Below are positions 34,363 to 42,612 of a stretch of DNA of 64,000 nucleotides, piece by piece. Made by a program: the position numbers and the translations under genes. How positions within the stretch are numbered: position 1 is the stretch's first letter; every line of letters begins with the position of its first letter. Source of the DNA: Neobacillus ginsengisoli (GTDB taxonomy: Bacteria; Bacillota; Bacilli; Bacillales_B; DSM-18226); NCBI RefSeq assembly GCF_030813055.1, contig NZ_JAUSTW010000006.1:248001-312000 (forward strand). The letters run 5' to 3'. The notes beneath the pieces are model-generated. The model was not told the DNA's origin. It made no database searches and saw only the letters and a program-made list of their open reading frames with translations.

Positions 34363-34391
34363 AAACCGAATTTCCGCTGAAATTCGGTTTT
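34363..34391 (+). terminator. Terminator after pdaA
   Basis: AAACCGAATTT, six bases, AAATTCGGTTT then T and C residues. Confidence 0.85.
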
Positions 34392-34454
34392 CAATTGTAG
34401 AATTTAATTACAGATTGTCTAAACTGATAAAAAGATGAAATTTAGAAGAAAACT

Positions 34455-34673
34455 ATGTGGGTAACGGAAGTATGGTCCAATGAGGATGCACACCAAAAAT
34501 CGCTTGCTTTAAAGAAAACAAAGGAAACCATCCAGCGAGCAAGGCCGCTAATTGCAGGGATAGAGTCCATAAAGATACTCCAGCAAGGAGGCAAAGGAAG
34601 GAATCAAGTCGGGCATTCATGGTTGAAACATGCTATAATACGGGGATTATGTTATACAGGAAACGCTACATAA
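34455..34673 (+). pseudogene. N-truncated antibiotic-biosynthesis-monooxygenase (ABM) domain remnant
   Basis: The frame opens with WVTEVWSNEDAHQKSL, then KETIQRARPLIAGIESI and QQGGKG, which is the second half of a small ABM-fold quinol monooxygenase. The first ~45 residues expected before TEVW are missing, and no ribosome binding site lies upstream. After GGKG, where family members usually stop, the frame runs on into the next promoter. It is best read as a decayed gene, although a sequencing frameshift cannot be excluded. Confidence 0.5.
34631..34639 (+). promoter_or_regulatory. Extended -10 promoter of rlmD
   Basis: TGCTATAAT (TG-n-TATAAT) about 70 bp before the gene. The -35 region is poor, as is usual for extended -10 promoters. 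Confidence 0.55.
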
Positions 34674-34706
34674 TGGAAAAGCGTTGAATAATTTGGAGTG
34701 AACTAG

Positions 34707-36086
34707 ATGAAAATCGAACAAAATATCAAAATTCAATTAAACCAGACCTTCCCTTTAACTATCAAAAGACTAGGCATTAATGGCGAAGGTGTCGGTTATT
34801 TTAAAAAGCAGGTCGTTTTCGTACCCGGTGCTCTTCCAGGGGAAGAAGTTGTTGTTGAGGCAACCAAAATCAACCCAAAATTTGCGGAGGCAAAAATCAA
34901 AAAGATCCGCATCAAGTCTCCACATCGTGTGCAGCCGCTTTGCCCCGTTTATGATGTTTGCGGGGGCTGTCAGCTCCAGCATTTGCACTATGCCCAGCAA
35001 TTAAAAGAAAAAAGGGATATCGTCATTCAATCACTTGAACGCCATACGAAGCTAGCGATCGATAAGCTCGATATCCGCGAAACGATCGGCATGCAGGACC
35101 CTTGGGGCTACCGCAATAAAAGCAGTTTTCAAGTCGGTCAAAAAGATGGAAAGGTTCTTGCAGGATTATATGGTTTAAACTCCCATCAATTGATTGACAT
35201 TGACCAATGTGCCGTTCAGCATTCACAAACAAATGAAGCAACAACAAAGGTTAAAAAGATTTTAGAGGAATTAAAAATCCCAATCTATAATGAAAAATCG
35301 CGAAAAGGGATCGTTCGAACAATTGTAACAAGGGTTGGAGTACAGACAGGTGAATTGCAGGTCGTGCTTATTACTTCACAAAAAGAGCTGTCCAAAGAAG
35401 ATTTAATAATAGCAGAAATTCAAAAAAGATTACCAAACATCAAATCAATTGTGCAAAATGTTAACGGTCAAAAAACATCGCTCATTTTTGGAGAGGAAAC
35501 AACCGCTTTGGCCGGTAGCGAATTTATTCAAGAAACACTGGGCGACCTTCAGTTTGAATTATCGGCTAGAACTTTCTTTCAGCTGAACCCAATTCAAACC
35601 GTAAATCTTTACAATGAAGTAAAGAAAGCAGCGGCTTTGTCAGGGAAAGAAAAAGTGGTCGACGCTTACTGTGGCGTTGGTACGATTGGGCTATGGCTGG
35701 CTGATCAAGCAGGGGAAATTCGTGGAATGGATATTATTCCTGAGTCGATTGAGGATGCCAAGAAAAATGCAAAGCGTCATGGGTTCAGCAATACAAAATA
35801 CGTACCGGGAAAAGCGGAAGAAGTACTTCCAAAATGGGTGAAAAAAGGGTGGCAGCCGGATGTCGTGGTCGTGGATCCACCAAGAACCGGACTCGACAAT
35901 CAGCTGATCCAAACGATCTTACAAGTTAAACCACAAAAACTTATTTATGTCTCATGCAACCCATCTACCCTGGCAAAGGACATTCAAACCCTGAGTTCGA
36001 AATATGAAGTAAAGTATATCCAGCCTGTCGATATGTTCCCGCAGACGGCGCACGTTGAGTGCTGTTCACTACTAGTATTGAAATAA
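34707..36086 (+). CDS. rlmD: 23S rRNA (uracil-C5)-methyltransferase RlmD/RlmCD family
   Basis: A 459-residue SAM-dependent m5U methyltransferase, the same length as B. subtilis RlmCD (YefA). An N-terminal TRAM domain (residues ~10-65) is followed by the [4Fe-4S] cysteines in [15 protein letters not shown], the SAM site [16 protein letters not shown], the catalytic cysteine in [12 protein letters not shown] and the catalytic base near HVECCSLL. It probably modifies one or both of U747 and U1939. It is transcribed alone from an extended -10 promoter. Confidence 0.93.
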   Translation: MKIEQNIKIQLNQTFPLTIKRLGINGEGVGYFKKQVVFVPGALPGEEVVVEATKINPKFAEAKIKKIRIKSPHRVQPLCPVYDVCGGCQLQHLHYAQQLKEKRDIVIQSLERHTKLAIDKLDIRETIGMQDPWGYRNKSSFQVGQKDGKVLAGLYGLNSHQLIDIDQCAVQHSQTNEATTKVKKILEELKIPIYNEKSRKGIVRTIVTRVGVQTGELQVVLITSQKELSKEDLIIAEIQKRLPNIKSIVQNVNGQKTSLIFGEETTALAGSEFIQETLGDLQFELSARTFFQLNPIQTVNLYNEVKKAAALSGKEKVVDAYCGVGTIGLWLADQAGEIRGMDIIPESIEDAKKNAKRHGFSNTKYVPGKAEEVLPKWVKKGWQPDVVVVDPPRTGLDNQLIQTILQVKPQKLIYVSCNPSTLAKDIQTLSSKYEVKYIQPVDMFPQTAHVECCSLLVLK

Positions 36087-36109
36087 TAACGAATATGGCC
36101 GTGTGTACA

Positions 36110-36143
36110 ATAAATCTCTCTGGATATTCAGGGGGATTTTTTA
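36110..36143 (+). terminator. Terminator after rlmD
   Basis: AATCTCTCTG, six bases, CAGGGGGATT, TTTTT (internal mismatches). Confidence 0.7.
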
Positions 36144-36318
36144 TTTGTTCCTACAACCTTATGCTAATTGTTAGGAAGCCAAGATGAAATTTGCTTTGGG
36201 ACAATGTTGTGAATAAAGTAGTAGCTGCTTTTCTAAAAATCCAAATTGTAAATTCGGATACACGATTTACGGATGAAGTAAATGTTCCTATTAATCAACA
36301 GTGCGATAGTTATGAGGG

Positions 36319-36411
36319 TTGCTGGATTTATCCGAGGTTAAAAATATATTAGAGGATTATTGGGAAAACACTCCAATACATTCAGCAGAATATTATTATA
36401 AAGTCTGGTAA
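36319..36411 (+). pseudogene. C-terminal gene fragment, unidentified
   Basis: A 30-codon open stretch (LLDLSEVKNILEDYWENTPI, then HSAEYYYKVW) reads like the end of a real protein. It has no ribosome binding site and stops in the same frame just upstream. It lies in the 840-bp decayed region between rlmD and the MpsC gene. The parent family was not recognised. Confidence 0.28.
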
Positions 36412-36493
36412 TAATTCTAGTATAATAAGGGTTAAAGAAATTAAAATACGTAGATCACGTACATAATTCAAGAATAAGTAAAAAGAGGGGGAA

Positions 36494-36607
36494 ATGCTGT
36501 TATTTATTATTACAAATTTAATAACTGGTATGTTGATAACAGTTTCTTACTTTGTGAATAATAAACCTTTTTTTAGAAAAAAAAAGAAATATTATTATCC
36601 TGTATAA
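36494..36607 (+). CDS. Putative 37-residue membrane peptide in decayed region
   Basis: ATG after AGAGGGGG; the product has a hydrophobic N-terminal helix (LLFIITNLITGMLITVSYF) and a very basic tail (RKKKKYYYPV). It resembles short phage-derived or type I toxin-like peptides in composition only. Neighbouring remnants suggest prophage debris. The protein is not recognised and may not be expressed. Confidence 0.35.
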   Translation: MLLFIITNLITGMLITVSYFVNNKPFFRKKKKYYYPV

Positions 36608-36772
36608 TCAACTCGGTTAAGTTTGAAAAATTTGAATGACCTCTACAAACCGTCTACTCTTTTCAAATGGTTGTGAAAAACATTCGTTAAATGCTGGGAA
36701 ATATTTCTATTTTTATGGTAAAATTAAACAAGAAAATAAGTTCTCGATAATAAAAACGATGGTAGGTGTTCC

Positions 36773-36874
36773 ATGGATGAGATAAAAATTAAGCAAAGAA
36801 AATTTGCCAAATATTATATAGAAACAGGCAATGCAACAGCCAGCTATTTGAAAGCTGGTTATGATGAGATGTAA
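36773..36874 (+). pseudogene. Truncated phage terminase small subunit
   Basis: A 33-codon frame, MDEIKIKQRKFAKYYIETGN then ATASYLKAGYDEM, followed by TAA. This is the N-terminal DNA-binding helix-turn-helix start of phage TerS proteins (consensus KQ..FA.YYI.TGNAT.AY..AGY). The remaining ~100 or more residues are gone. It marks a former prophage or phage-like insertion between rlmD and the MpsC gene. Confidence 0.7.
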
Positions 36875-36927
36875 AATTCGTAAAATTGTATTTCTCTCTC
36901 TTTTTTCAGATGGCATTAAATCTCGAA

Positions 36928-37296
36928 CTATTCTTCTAATAACTTTTCTAAATCCTTATCAACAATAAATACCTCTATTCTCTCGCCCATTTTAGTGCTT
37001 ATATCACTATGACTGGATAGGACTTTACAATGAGTAACATTTTCTACAATTTTTTCAAACTCGTTACTATACATTTCACGTAGGACTTGTCTCATTTGTT
37101 TTACCAGCTTTCTTCCTGTATCATGGTTAACAAGATGCTTTTCCTCTGTAGTCAATACTCCTTTGAAGCGAGTTATAACCATGTCTTGTACAATGTATGT
37201 CTTTGCCTCTTGTGGACCTCGACCAAGTAATTCCCTTTGAAATTTTATAAATGCTGAGCTAATCTCAGCCTCCAGCTTTTTTTTTGAAATAGGCAT
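36928..37296 (-). CDS. MpsC/DUF2294 family protein
   Basis: A 122-residue cytoplasmic protein. SAFIKFQRELLGRGPQEAKT and VITRFKGVLTTEEKHLV match the DUF2294 family, now called MpsC after the staphylococcal membrane-potential-generating system. MpsA and MpsB partners are not adjacent, so participation in sodium transport is uncertain. The ATG has a modest site (GGGGGTTAAA). It is divergent from the kdp leader. Confidence 0.82.
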   Translation of the reverse strand: MPISKKKLEAEISSAFIKFQRELLGRGPQEAKTYIVQDMVITRFKGVLTTEEKHLVNHDTGRKLVKQMRQVLREMYSNEFEKIVENVTHCKVLSSHSDISTKMGERIEVFIVDKDLEKLLEE

Positions 37297-37481
37297 CTTT
37301 TAACCCCCAGATTAACAAAACGTTCCCTTAACGTATGAACATAATATTACTTTCGGCCTTTAGGACATGTCAATAAGAAAAATGAATATAAAATAATGAG
37401 TAATGATGAGAAAAATAAAGAAATTCTAATGTTTTCTTTAAAATATTGTAGATAATGGCTTTATTTAATTAAATATAGCTA

Positions 37482-37511
37482 TTTACAAGCATTGTTTCAG
37501 AGACATACAAT
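37482..37511 (+). promoter_or_regulatory. Promoter of the kdp leader
   Basis: TTTACA, 18-bp spacer, TACAAT: five of six matches in each box. It starts a transcript about 20-30 nt before the c-di-AMP aptamer. Confidence 0.65.
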
Positions 37512-37537
37512 AACATCATACTTCAACAAATTAATAA

Positions 37538-37704
37538 ATCGGCTTAATCCTGAGGGAACTCAGGTACGGAGGAACCAATATTTTGGGGTTAATTCTGGGC
37601 AACCAGAAGGGATGAGAAACTCTTTCGCCATCCTACCCGTCAGCTAACTTCGTCGGCTAAAGCGAAGGAGGTCTAAAGACCGCCTAATTCAGGGGGCTTT
37701 TTTG
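37538..37704 (+). ncRNA. Cyclic-di-AMP (ydaO/yuaA) riboswitch with terminator, upstream of kdp
   Basis: Conserved ydaO elements appear in order: GGCTTAATCCTGAGGG, TACGGAGGAACCAAT, TTTTGGGGTTAATTC, the GGGATGAGAAACTC loop region, CCCGTCAGCTAAC and the closing AAAGCGAAGGAGG. A GGTCTAAAGACC hairpin and the run GGGGGCTTTTTT (to 37704) form the expression platform. High c-di-AMP would promote termination and shut potassium uptake, as known for ydaO aptamers on K+ transporter genes. This agrees with the downstream kdp operon. Confidence 0.95.
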
Positions 37705-37996
37705 TTTATAGCAAAAGGGCAGCTTGAGTAATAAGTAGGTCTTTTTATTATGCCTATTTTTAGAAAAAGGAAAATGGAAGACAGAACGCAAAGAGAGCGG
37801 TAATGCTTACTGGGCGTTAAGTAGACCAATGAATACTTTTTCTCCAATATGTTGATCAAATTAATTCAACAATTTCCTTAGGAGAATATCATTTTTGATA
37901 TTTCTAATTTGGATATCGTTGCAATTGACTCAACTGGGGAAGGAGTATGCATTGGTCTATTTTTTTTACCTTTCCAACCAAGAAGGAGGTATAGAA
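37705..37996 (+). other. Untranslated stretch between riboswitch and first kdp-linked ORF
   Basis: About 290 bases with no supported gene and no further conserved RNA that I recognise. The open frame beginning at 37895 lacks a ribosome binding site and is only an upstream extension of the 28-residue peptide frame. Confidence 0.5.
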
Positions 37997-38083
37997 ATGA
38001 ATAACGATTTTGTAACAATTGGACTTTTAGTTTTAGTTTTTGCCCTTTTTTGGGGATTTACTCTATTTAGTGAAAAAGCATAG
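37997..38083 (+). CDS. 28-residue membrane peptide, first gene of kdp operon
   Basis: ATG seven bases after AAGGAGG. The peptide is a single hydrophobic helix: MNNDFVTIGLLVLVFALFWG, then FTLFSEKA. It is distinct from KdpF, which follows 14 bp later with its own site. A role as an accessory subunit or regulator of the Kdp pump is inferred only from position and size. The strong ribosome binding site and clean stop argue it is translated. Confidence 0.72.
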   Translation: MNNDFVTIGLLVLVFALFWGFTLFSEKA

Positions 38084-38097
38084 GGAGGTTATCGGAT

Positions 38098-38175
38098 ATG
38101 CTCATACCAGGAATTATTGGAGTAGCTTTGATTGTTTATTTGTTATACGTCTTAATTAAACCAGAAAAATTTTAG
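38098..38175 (+). CDS. kdpF: KdpF small stabilising subunit of K+-ATPase
   Basis: A 25-residue single-helix peptide, IPGIIGVALIVYLLYVLIKP ending EKF. The LIKPEKF tail is characteristic of KdpF. It stabilises the KdpABC complex. GGGAGG lies before the ATG; kdpA follows after 41 bp. Confidence 0.88.
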   Translation: MLIPGIIGVALIVYLLYVLIKPEKF

Positions 38176-38216
38176 TGGGATTTTTACAATGATTAACAAA
38201 TGGGAGGAATACCGAA

Positions 38217-39896
38217 ATGACCATGGGGTTAATACAGGTAGTAGTTACCTTAGTTATCGCTGGCTTATTAGTAAAGCCGATTGGTGTCTACCTAGTGAAA
38301 GTTTTCGATTATGAAACAACAGGATTGGATCGTTTCTTTGGGCCGGTAGAACGGTTAATCTACCGTATTATTGGAGTACGGGAAAAAGAGGCGATGGGTT
38401 GGAAGAAATATGTGTCTGCCATATTAATGAGTAACTTTGTTATGTTGATTCTGATATATGCCATTTTTAGGGTGCAAAAATATCTTCCATGGAATCCAGA
38501 TGGAATAGATAATATGCCCCCTGCATTAGCATTCAATACGGCCATTTCATTTATTACAAACACAAACTGGCAAGCTTATAGCGGCGAAAATTCACTTTCG
38601 TACTTATCTCAAATGATTGCTATTACATTCCCAATGTTTACATCGGCGGCTACAGGATTTGCGTTGGCTATTGCCTTTATTCGCGGCTTAGTAGCTCGTC
38701 AGAATAACCTTGGAAACTTCTATGTTGATATAGTTCGTTCCATCACACGTATATTCTTGCCTTTATCTTTTATTGTTGCATTATTCCTGGTATTTCAAGG
38801 AGTACCTCAGACACTACATGGAGCGGTGGATGCTACAACAATAGATGGAGTAAAACAAACGATTACTAGAGGACCTGTTGCATCATTAGAATCGATTAAG
38901 CATATAGGAACAAATGGTGGTGGTTATTTTGGAACTAATTCGGCACATCCATTTGAAAATCCAACACCACTATCAAACCTTATGGAAATTCTCTGTATGC
39001 TGCTGCTGCCAACGGCATTGGTGTATGCCTTTGGAGTTATGATTAAGAACAAACGTCAAGGCTGGTCTGTTTTTGCTGCAATGGGTATAATGCTTTTGGT
39101 TTTTCTTTCAGTAGTATTTGTTGCTGAATATAACGGTACACCAGCTCTAAATGCAGCAGGTGTCCACGGGAACATGGAAGGGAAAGAGGTTCGCTTCGGA
39201 ATCTCAGAATCTGCGTTATTTACGGCTGTGACGACAGCTGCTACTACCGGATCTGTTAATAATATGCATGACTCTTTGACTCCAATGGGAGGTCTTGTTC
39301 CTCTAGCAGAAATGATGCTAAATAACGTGTTTGGCGGTAAAGGGGTCGGGTTGTTAAACGGATTGCTTTATGTGATATTAACGGTATTTATTTGCGGCTT
39401 GATGGTTGGCCGTACACCAGAATTTTTAGGAAAGAAAATTGAGTCGAAAGAAGTGAAGTTGGCTTCGATTACCTTACTAATTCATCCTGTTATTATTCTT
39501 GTTCCGACAGCGATTGCCTTGTTCACACCTGGAGCCATATCGTCTATTTTAAATCCGGGATACCATGGTATTTCTGAAGTCTTGTACGCTTTTACATCAG
39601 GTGCTGCTAACAATGGTTCAGCTTTTGGCGGTCTTACCGCAAATACCAACTTCTATAACATCGCGATCGGTTTAGTTATGTTGTTGGGTCGATATATTTC
39701 CATCATTGCCATGTTAGCAATAGCAGGATCTTTTGCTACTAAGAAAATGGTAGCAGCAACTTCGGGAACGTTTCGCACTGATACACCACTATTCACTGGT
39801 ATCTTAGTCGTGATTATTGCAGTAATCGGTGCATTAACGTTCTTCCCAGCACTTGCATTAGGTCCAATTGCGGAACATCTTGGCATGTTTCACTAG
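38217..39896 (+). CDS. kdpA: Potassium-transporting ATPase subunit KdpA
   Basis: A 559-residue channel-like K+-translocating subunit with about ten helices. Selectivity-filter loops are visible: NTAISFITNTNWQAYSGE, TNGGGYFGTNSAHPFENP, TTGSVNNMHDSLTPMGGL and SGAANNGSAFGGL. It imports K+ with high affinity at very low external potassium. GGGAGGAA precedes the ATG. It forms one operon with kdpB and kdpC, under the c-di-AMP riboswitch. Confidence 0.97.
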   Translation: MTMGLIQVVVTLVIAGLLVKPIGVYLVKVFDYETTGLDRFFGPVERLIYRIIGVREKEAMGWKKYVSAILMSNFVMLILIYAIFRVQKYLPWNPDGIDNMPPALAFNTAISFITNTNWQAYSGENSLSYLSQMIAITFPMFTSAATGFALAIAFIRGLVARQNNLGNFYVDIVRSITRIFLPLSFIVALFLVFQGVPQTLHGAVDATTIDGVKQTITRGPVASLESIKHIGTNGGGYFGTNSAHPFENPTPLSNLMEILCMLLLPTALVYAFGVMIKNKRQGWSVFAAMGIMLLVFLSVVFVAEYNGTPALNAAGVHGNMEGKEVRFGISESALFTAVTTAATTGSVNNMHDSLTPMGGLVPLAEMMLNNVFGGKGVGLLNGLLYVILTVFICGLMVGRTPEFLGKKIESKEVKLASITLLIHPVIILVPTAIALFTPGAISSILNPGYHGISEVLYAFTSGAANNGSAFGGLTANTNFYNIAIGLVMLLGRYISIIAMLAIAGSFATKKMVAATSGTFRTDTPLFTGILVVIIAVIGALTFFPALALGPIAEHLGMFH

Positions 39897-39927
39897 TGTG
39901 GTAAGGAATTTATAAGGAGGATGTCTT

Positions 39928-41967
39928 ATGGCAATTCAAAATAAAGGGATATCAAAAGATATTATCTTTCAAGCAGTTATAGATTCGTTTAAAAAGTTAA
40001 ATCCGCTCGTTTTGATTAAAAATCCCGTTATGTTTGTGGTAGAAGTCGGGACATTAATAACGCTTATCCTTTCTATTAAACCAGATATTTTCGGATTTAG
40101 TACAGTTGGCCGAGGGTATAATGTAGCTGTATTTTTTATCCTTCTAATTACGGTACTATTCGCAAACTTTGCTGAAGCACTTGCGGAGGGGCGAGGTAAG
40201 GCACAGGCAGATACATTACGAAAAACAAAATCGGAAACGATGGCGAAGGTAAGACAAAAAGATGGTTCATACAAAGAGGCTCCATCTACTTCATTACGCA
40301 AAGGCGATATCGTTCGTGTAGATACAGGCGAAATTATTCCTTCTGATGGAGAAATTATTGAAGGGCTGGCGTCAATTGATGAGTCAGCCATTACAGGAGA
40401 ATCTGCCCCAGTCATTAAAGAGGCGGGTGGGGATTTTTCATCCGTTACAGGTGGAACAAGAGTTGTTTCGGATTATATCATCGTAAAAATCTTAACAGAT
40501 CCGGGTGAATCTTTCCTTGATCGGATGATTTCATTAGTAGAAGGTGCATCTCGTCAAAAAACACCGAATGAAATTGCCTTAACAACTCTTTTGGCTGTGT
40601 TAACACTCATTTTCTTGTTTGTCATTATGACGTTGGTGCCTATCGCTGACTATTTAAAGGTAAATTTGGATGTGGCAACTCTAATTGCTCTTCTCGTTTG
40701 CCTAATCCCAACCACGATAGGGGGCTTGCTTTCGGCAATTGGGATTGCAGGGATGAACCGTGTAACCCAATTTAATGTCTTGGCGATGTCAGGTAAAGCA
40801 GTAGAAGCAGCTGGTGACATTGATACCATGATCCTTGATAAAACAGGAACCATTACCTTCGGAAACAGAATGGCAAGTGAGTTTTTGCCGGTATCCAATG
40901 TGTCGGAACAGGAAGTTACATTATCCTCTTTAAAGGCATCTGTAAAAGATGAAACACCAGAAGGGCGTTCAGTTGTAGAGTTGGCTCGTAAACTGGGTGT
41001 CAATTGGGATGAAAAGGAATACGATGGTGCAGAGATTATTGAATTTACAGCAGAAACTAGGATGTCAGGTCTAACATTAAATGATGGAACAGAGATTAGA
41101 AAAGGTGCAGTAGATGCCATAAAGAAATATGTAACAGTTAAAGGGGGAACCATTCCTGCTGACTTGGATGAGAAAGCCACTGTAATAGCAAAGGCGGGAG
41201 GAACACCTCTAGCTGTCGCTATTAATAATAAGGTATATGGAGTCATCTATTTAAAAGATACTGTTAAGCCTGGACTGAAGGAACGTTTTGCTGAACTTCG
41301 AGCAATGGGTATCAAAACGATTATGTGTACGGGTGATAATCCGTTGACAGCCGCTACCATTGCGAAAGAAGCAGGTGTAGACGAGTTTATCGCGGAAGCG
41401 AAGCCAGAAGACAAGATTGCAGCGATTAAAGGGGAACAGCAAGAAGGCAAACTGGTAGCGATGACAGGTGACGGAACCAATGATGCCCCAGCTCTCGCGC
41501 AAGCAGATGTTGGATTAGCGATGAATTCCGGGACAATGGCAGCAAAAGAAGCCGCCAATATGATTGATTTAGATTCTGATCCAACCAAGCTTCTGTCTGT
41601 TATCGCAATTGGCAAGCAATTATTGATTACGCGAGGGGCATTAACGACCTTCTCGATTTCCAATGACATTGCAAAATACTTTGCGATCATTCCGGCACTA
41701 TTTATTGCAGTTATACCGCAATTACAATCACTTAATGTTATGGGATTGGCATCACCAAAATCGGCGATTCTTTCCGCTTTAATTTTTAACGCCATTATCA
41801 TTCCTCTCCTTATCCCGATTGCGATGAAAGGGGCAAAATATAAGGCGATGGATGCAAATAAACTTCTTTCCCGAAATCTTCTTATTTATGGGCTCGGTGG
41901 AGTGGTTGTACCTTTTATCGGAATCAAAATAATTGATATGATTGTTTCTGCTTTACATCTAGTTTAA
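39928..41967 (+). CDS. kdpB: Potassium-transporting P-type ATPase subunit KdpB
   Basis: A 679-residue P1A-ATPase energising KdpA. The phosphorylated aspartate is D304 in [13 protein letters not shown]. The actuator motif is [16 protein letters not shown] and the hinge [18 protein letters not shown]. The KdpB-specific [21 protein letters not shown] is present. The ribosome binding site AAGGAGG is strong and the gap to kdpA is 31 bp. Complete and apparently functional. Confidence 0.98.
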   Translation: MAIQNKGISKDIIFQAVIDSFKKLNPLVLIKNPVMFVVEVGTLITLILSIKPDIFGFSTVGRGYNVAVFFILLITVLFANFAEALAEGRGKAQADTLRKTKSETMAKVRQKDGSYKEAPSTSLRKGDIVRVDTGEIIPSDGEIIEGLASIDESAITGESAPVIKEAGGDFSSVTGGTRVVSDYIIVKILTDPGESFLDRMISLVEGASRQKTPNEIALTTLLAVLTLIFLFVIMTLVPIADYLKVNLDVATLIALLVCLIPTTIGGLLSAIGIAGMNRVTQFNVLAMSGKAVEAAGDIDTMILDKTGTITFGNRMASEFLPVSNVSEQEVTLSSLKASVKDETPEGRSVVELARKLGVNWDEKEYDGAEIIEFTAETRMSGLTLNDGTEIRKGAVDAIKKYVTVKGGTIPADLDEKATVIAKAGGTPLAVAINNKVYGVIYLKDTVKPGLKERFAELRAMGIKTIMCTGDNPLTAATIAKEAGVDEFIAEAKPEDKIAAIKGEQQEGKLVAMTGDGTNDAPALAQADVGLAMNSGTMAAKEAANMIDLDSDPTKLLSVIAIGKQLLITRGALTTFSISNDIAKYFAIIPALFIAVIPQLQSLNVMGLASPKSAILSALIFNAIIIPLLIPIAMKGAKYKAMDANKLLSRNLLIYGLGGVVVPFIGIKIIDMIVSALHLV

Positions 41968-41993
41968 TTCATGAAAAGTGGAGGAGAGAATTG

Positions 41994-42554
41994 ATGAGGT
42001 CATTAATGATTGCAATTCGGTCATCTGTGTTCCTGATGATATTATGTGGACTAATCTATCCGTTAGCAACAACGGGAGTTTCACAAGTTCTATTTAACAA
42101 ACAAGCAGAGGGAAGTCTTGTGAGTATAAACGGAAAAATTCAAGGATCAGAGCTTTTAGCTCAAGGGTTTAAGGGTCCGCAATGGTTTCATCCAAGGGCT
42201 TCCGCGGCAAAATATGATCCAAAAGCTTCTGCTGCTACAAATGCGGCTGTTGCATCAAAAGAATATATTAAAACAATTAAAGACAACGTGAATCATTTGA
42301 AAAAGGAAAATGATAATATTGGTACTTCCATTCCTGCTGATTTAGTTACGACTTCTGGTTCTGGGTTCGATCCGGATTTATCTCCAGAAGCAGCAAAAGC
42401 TCAAGTGCCAAGAATTTCACAAGCAAAGGGTATTTCCCAAGATCGATTACTATCCCTGATTAATCAACATACAAAAGGGCGTTCATTAGGGATTTTTGGT
42501 GAACCACGTGTCAATGTGCTAGACCTAAACCTGGCATTACAAAACATAAAATAA
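41994..42554 (+). CDS. kdpC: Potassium-transporting ATPase subunit KdpC
   Basis: A 186-residue single-pass subunit. One N-terminal helix (SSVFLMILCGLIYPLATTG), then the periplasm-side domain with QGSELLAQGFKGPQWFHPR, SGSGFDPDLSPEAAKAQVPR and NVLDLNLAL. ATG 41994 is preferred to TTG 41991 because of the distance from GGAGGAG. It acts as the catalytic chaperone for nucleotide binding. A terminator-like hairpin follows before the KdpD-like gene. Confidence 0.96.
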   Translation: MRSLMIAIRSSVFLMILCGLIYPLATTGVSQVLFNKQAEGSLVSINGKIQGSELLAQGFKGPQWFHPRASAAKYDPKASAATNAAVASKEYIKTIKDNVNHLKKENDNIGTSIPADLVTTSGSGFDPDLSPEAAKAQVPRISQAKGISQDRLLSLINQHTKGRSLGIFGEPRVNVLDLNLALQNIK

Positions 42555-42582
42555 AAAAGGGGAGATTCTTTCTCTCCTTTTC
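42553..42582 (+). terminator. Hairpin between kdpC and the KdpD-like gene
   Basis: AAAGGGGAGA, TTCT, TTCTCTCCTTTTC: a stem of about 9 bp with a T-rich tail. Partial termination would lower expression of the sensor relative to the pump. Confidence 0.65.
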
Positions 42583-42612
42583 TGTATGGTATTAAAGATG
42601 GGAGGGTCATGA

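Noticed and set aside
37895..38083. 62-codon version of the first kdp-linked ORF
   Set aside because: The upstream 34 codons have no ribosome binding site; AAGGAGG fixes the start at 37997.
39969..41801. Long antisense frames across kdpB (148, 198 and 184 codons)
   Set aside because: They are shadows of the kdpB codon pattern: no ribosome binding sites, and composition reflects the sense protein.
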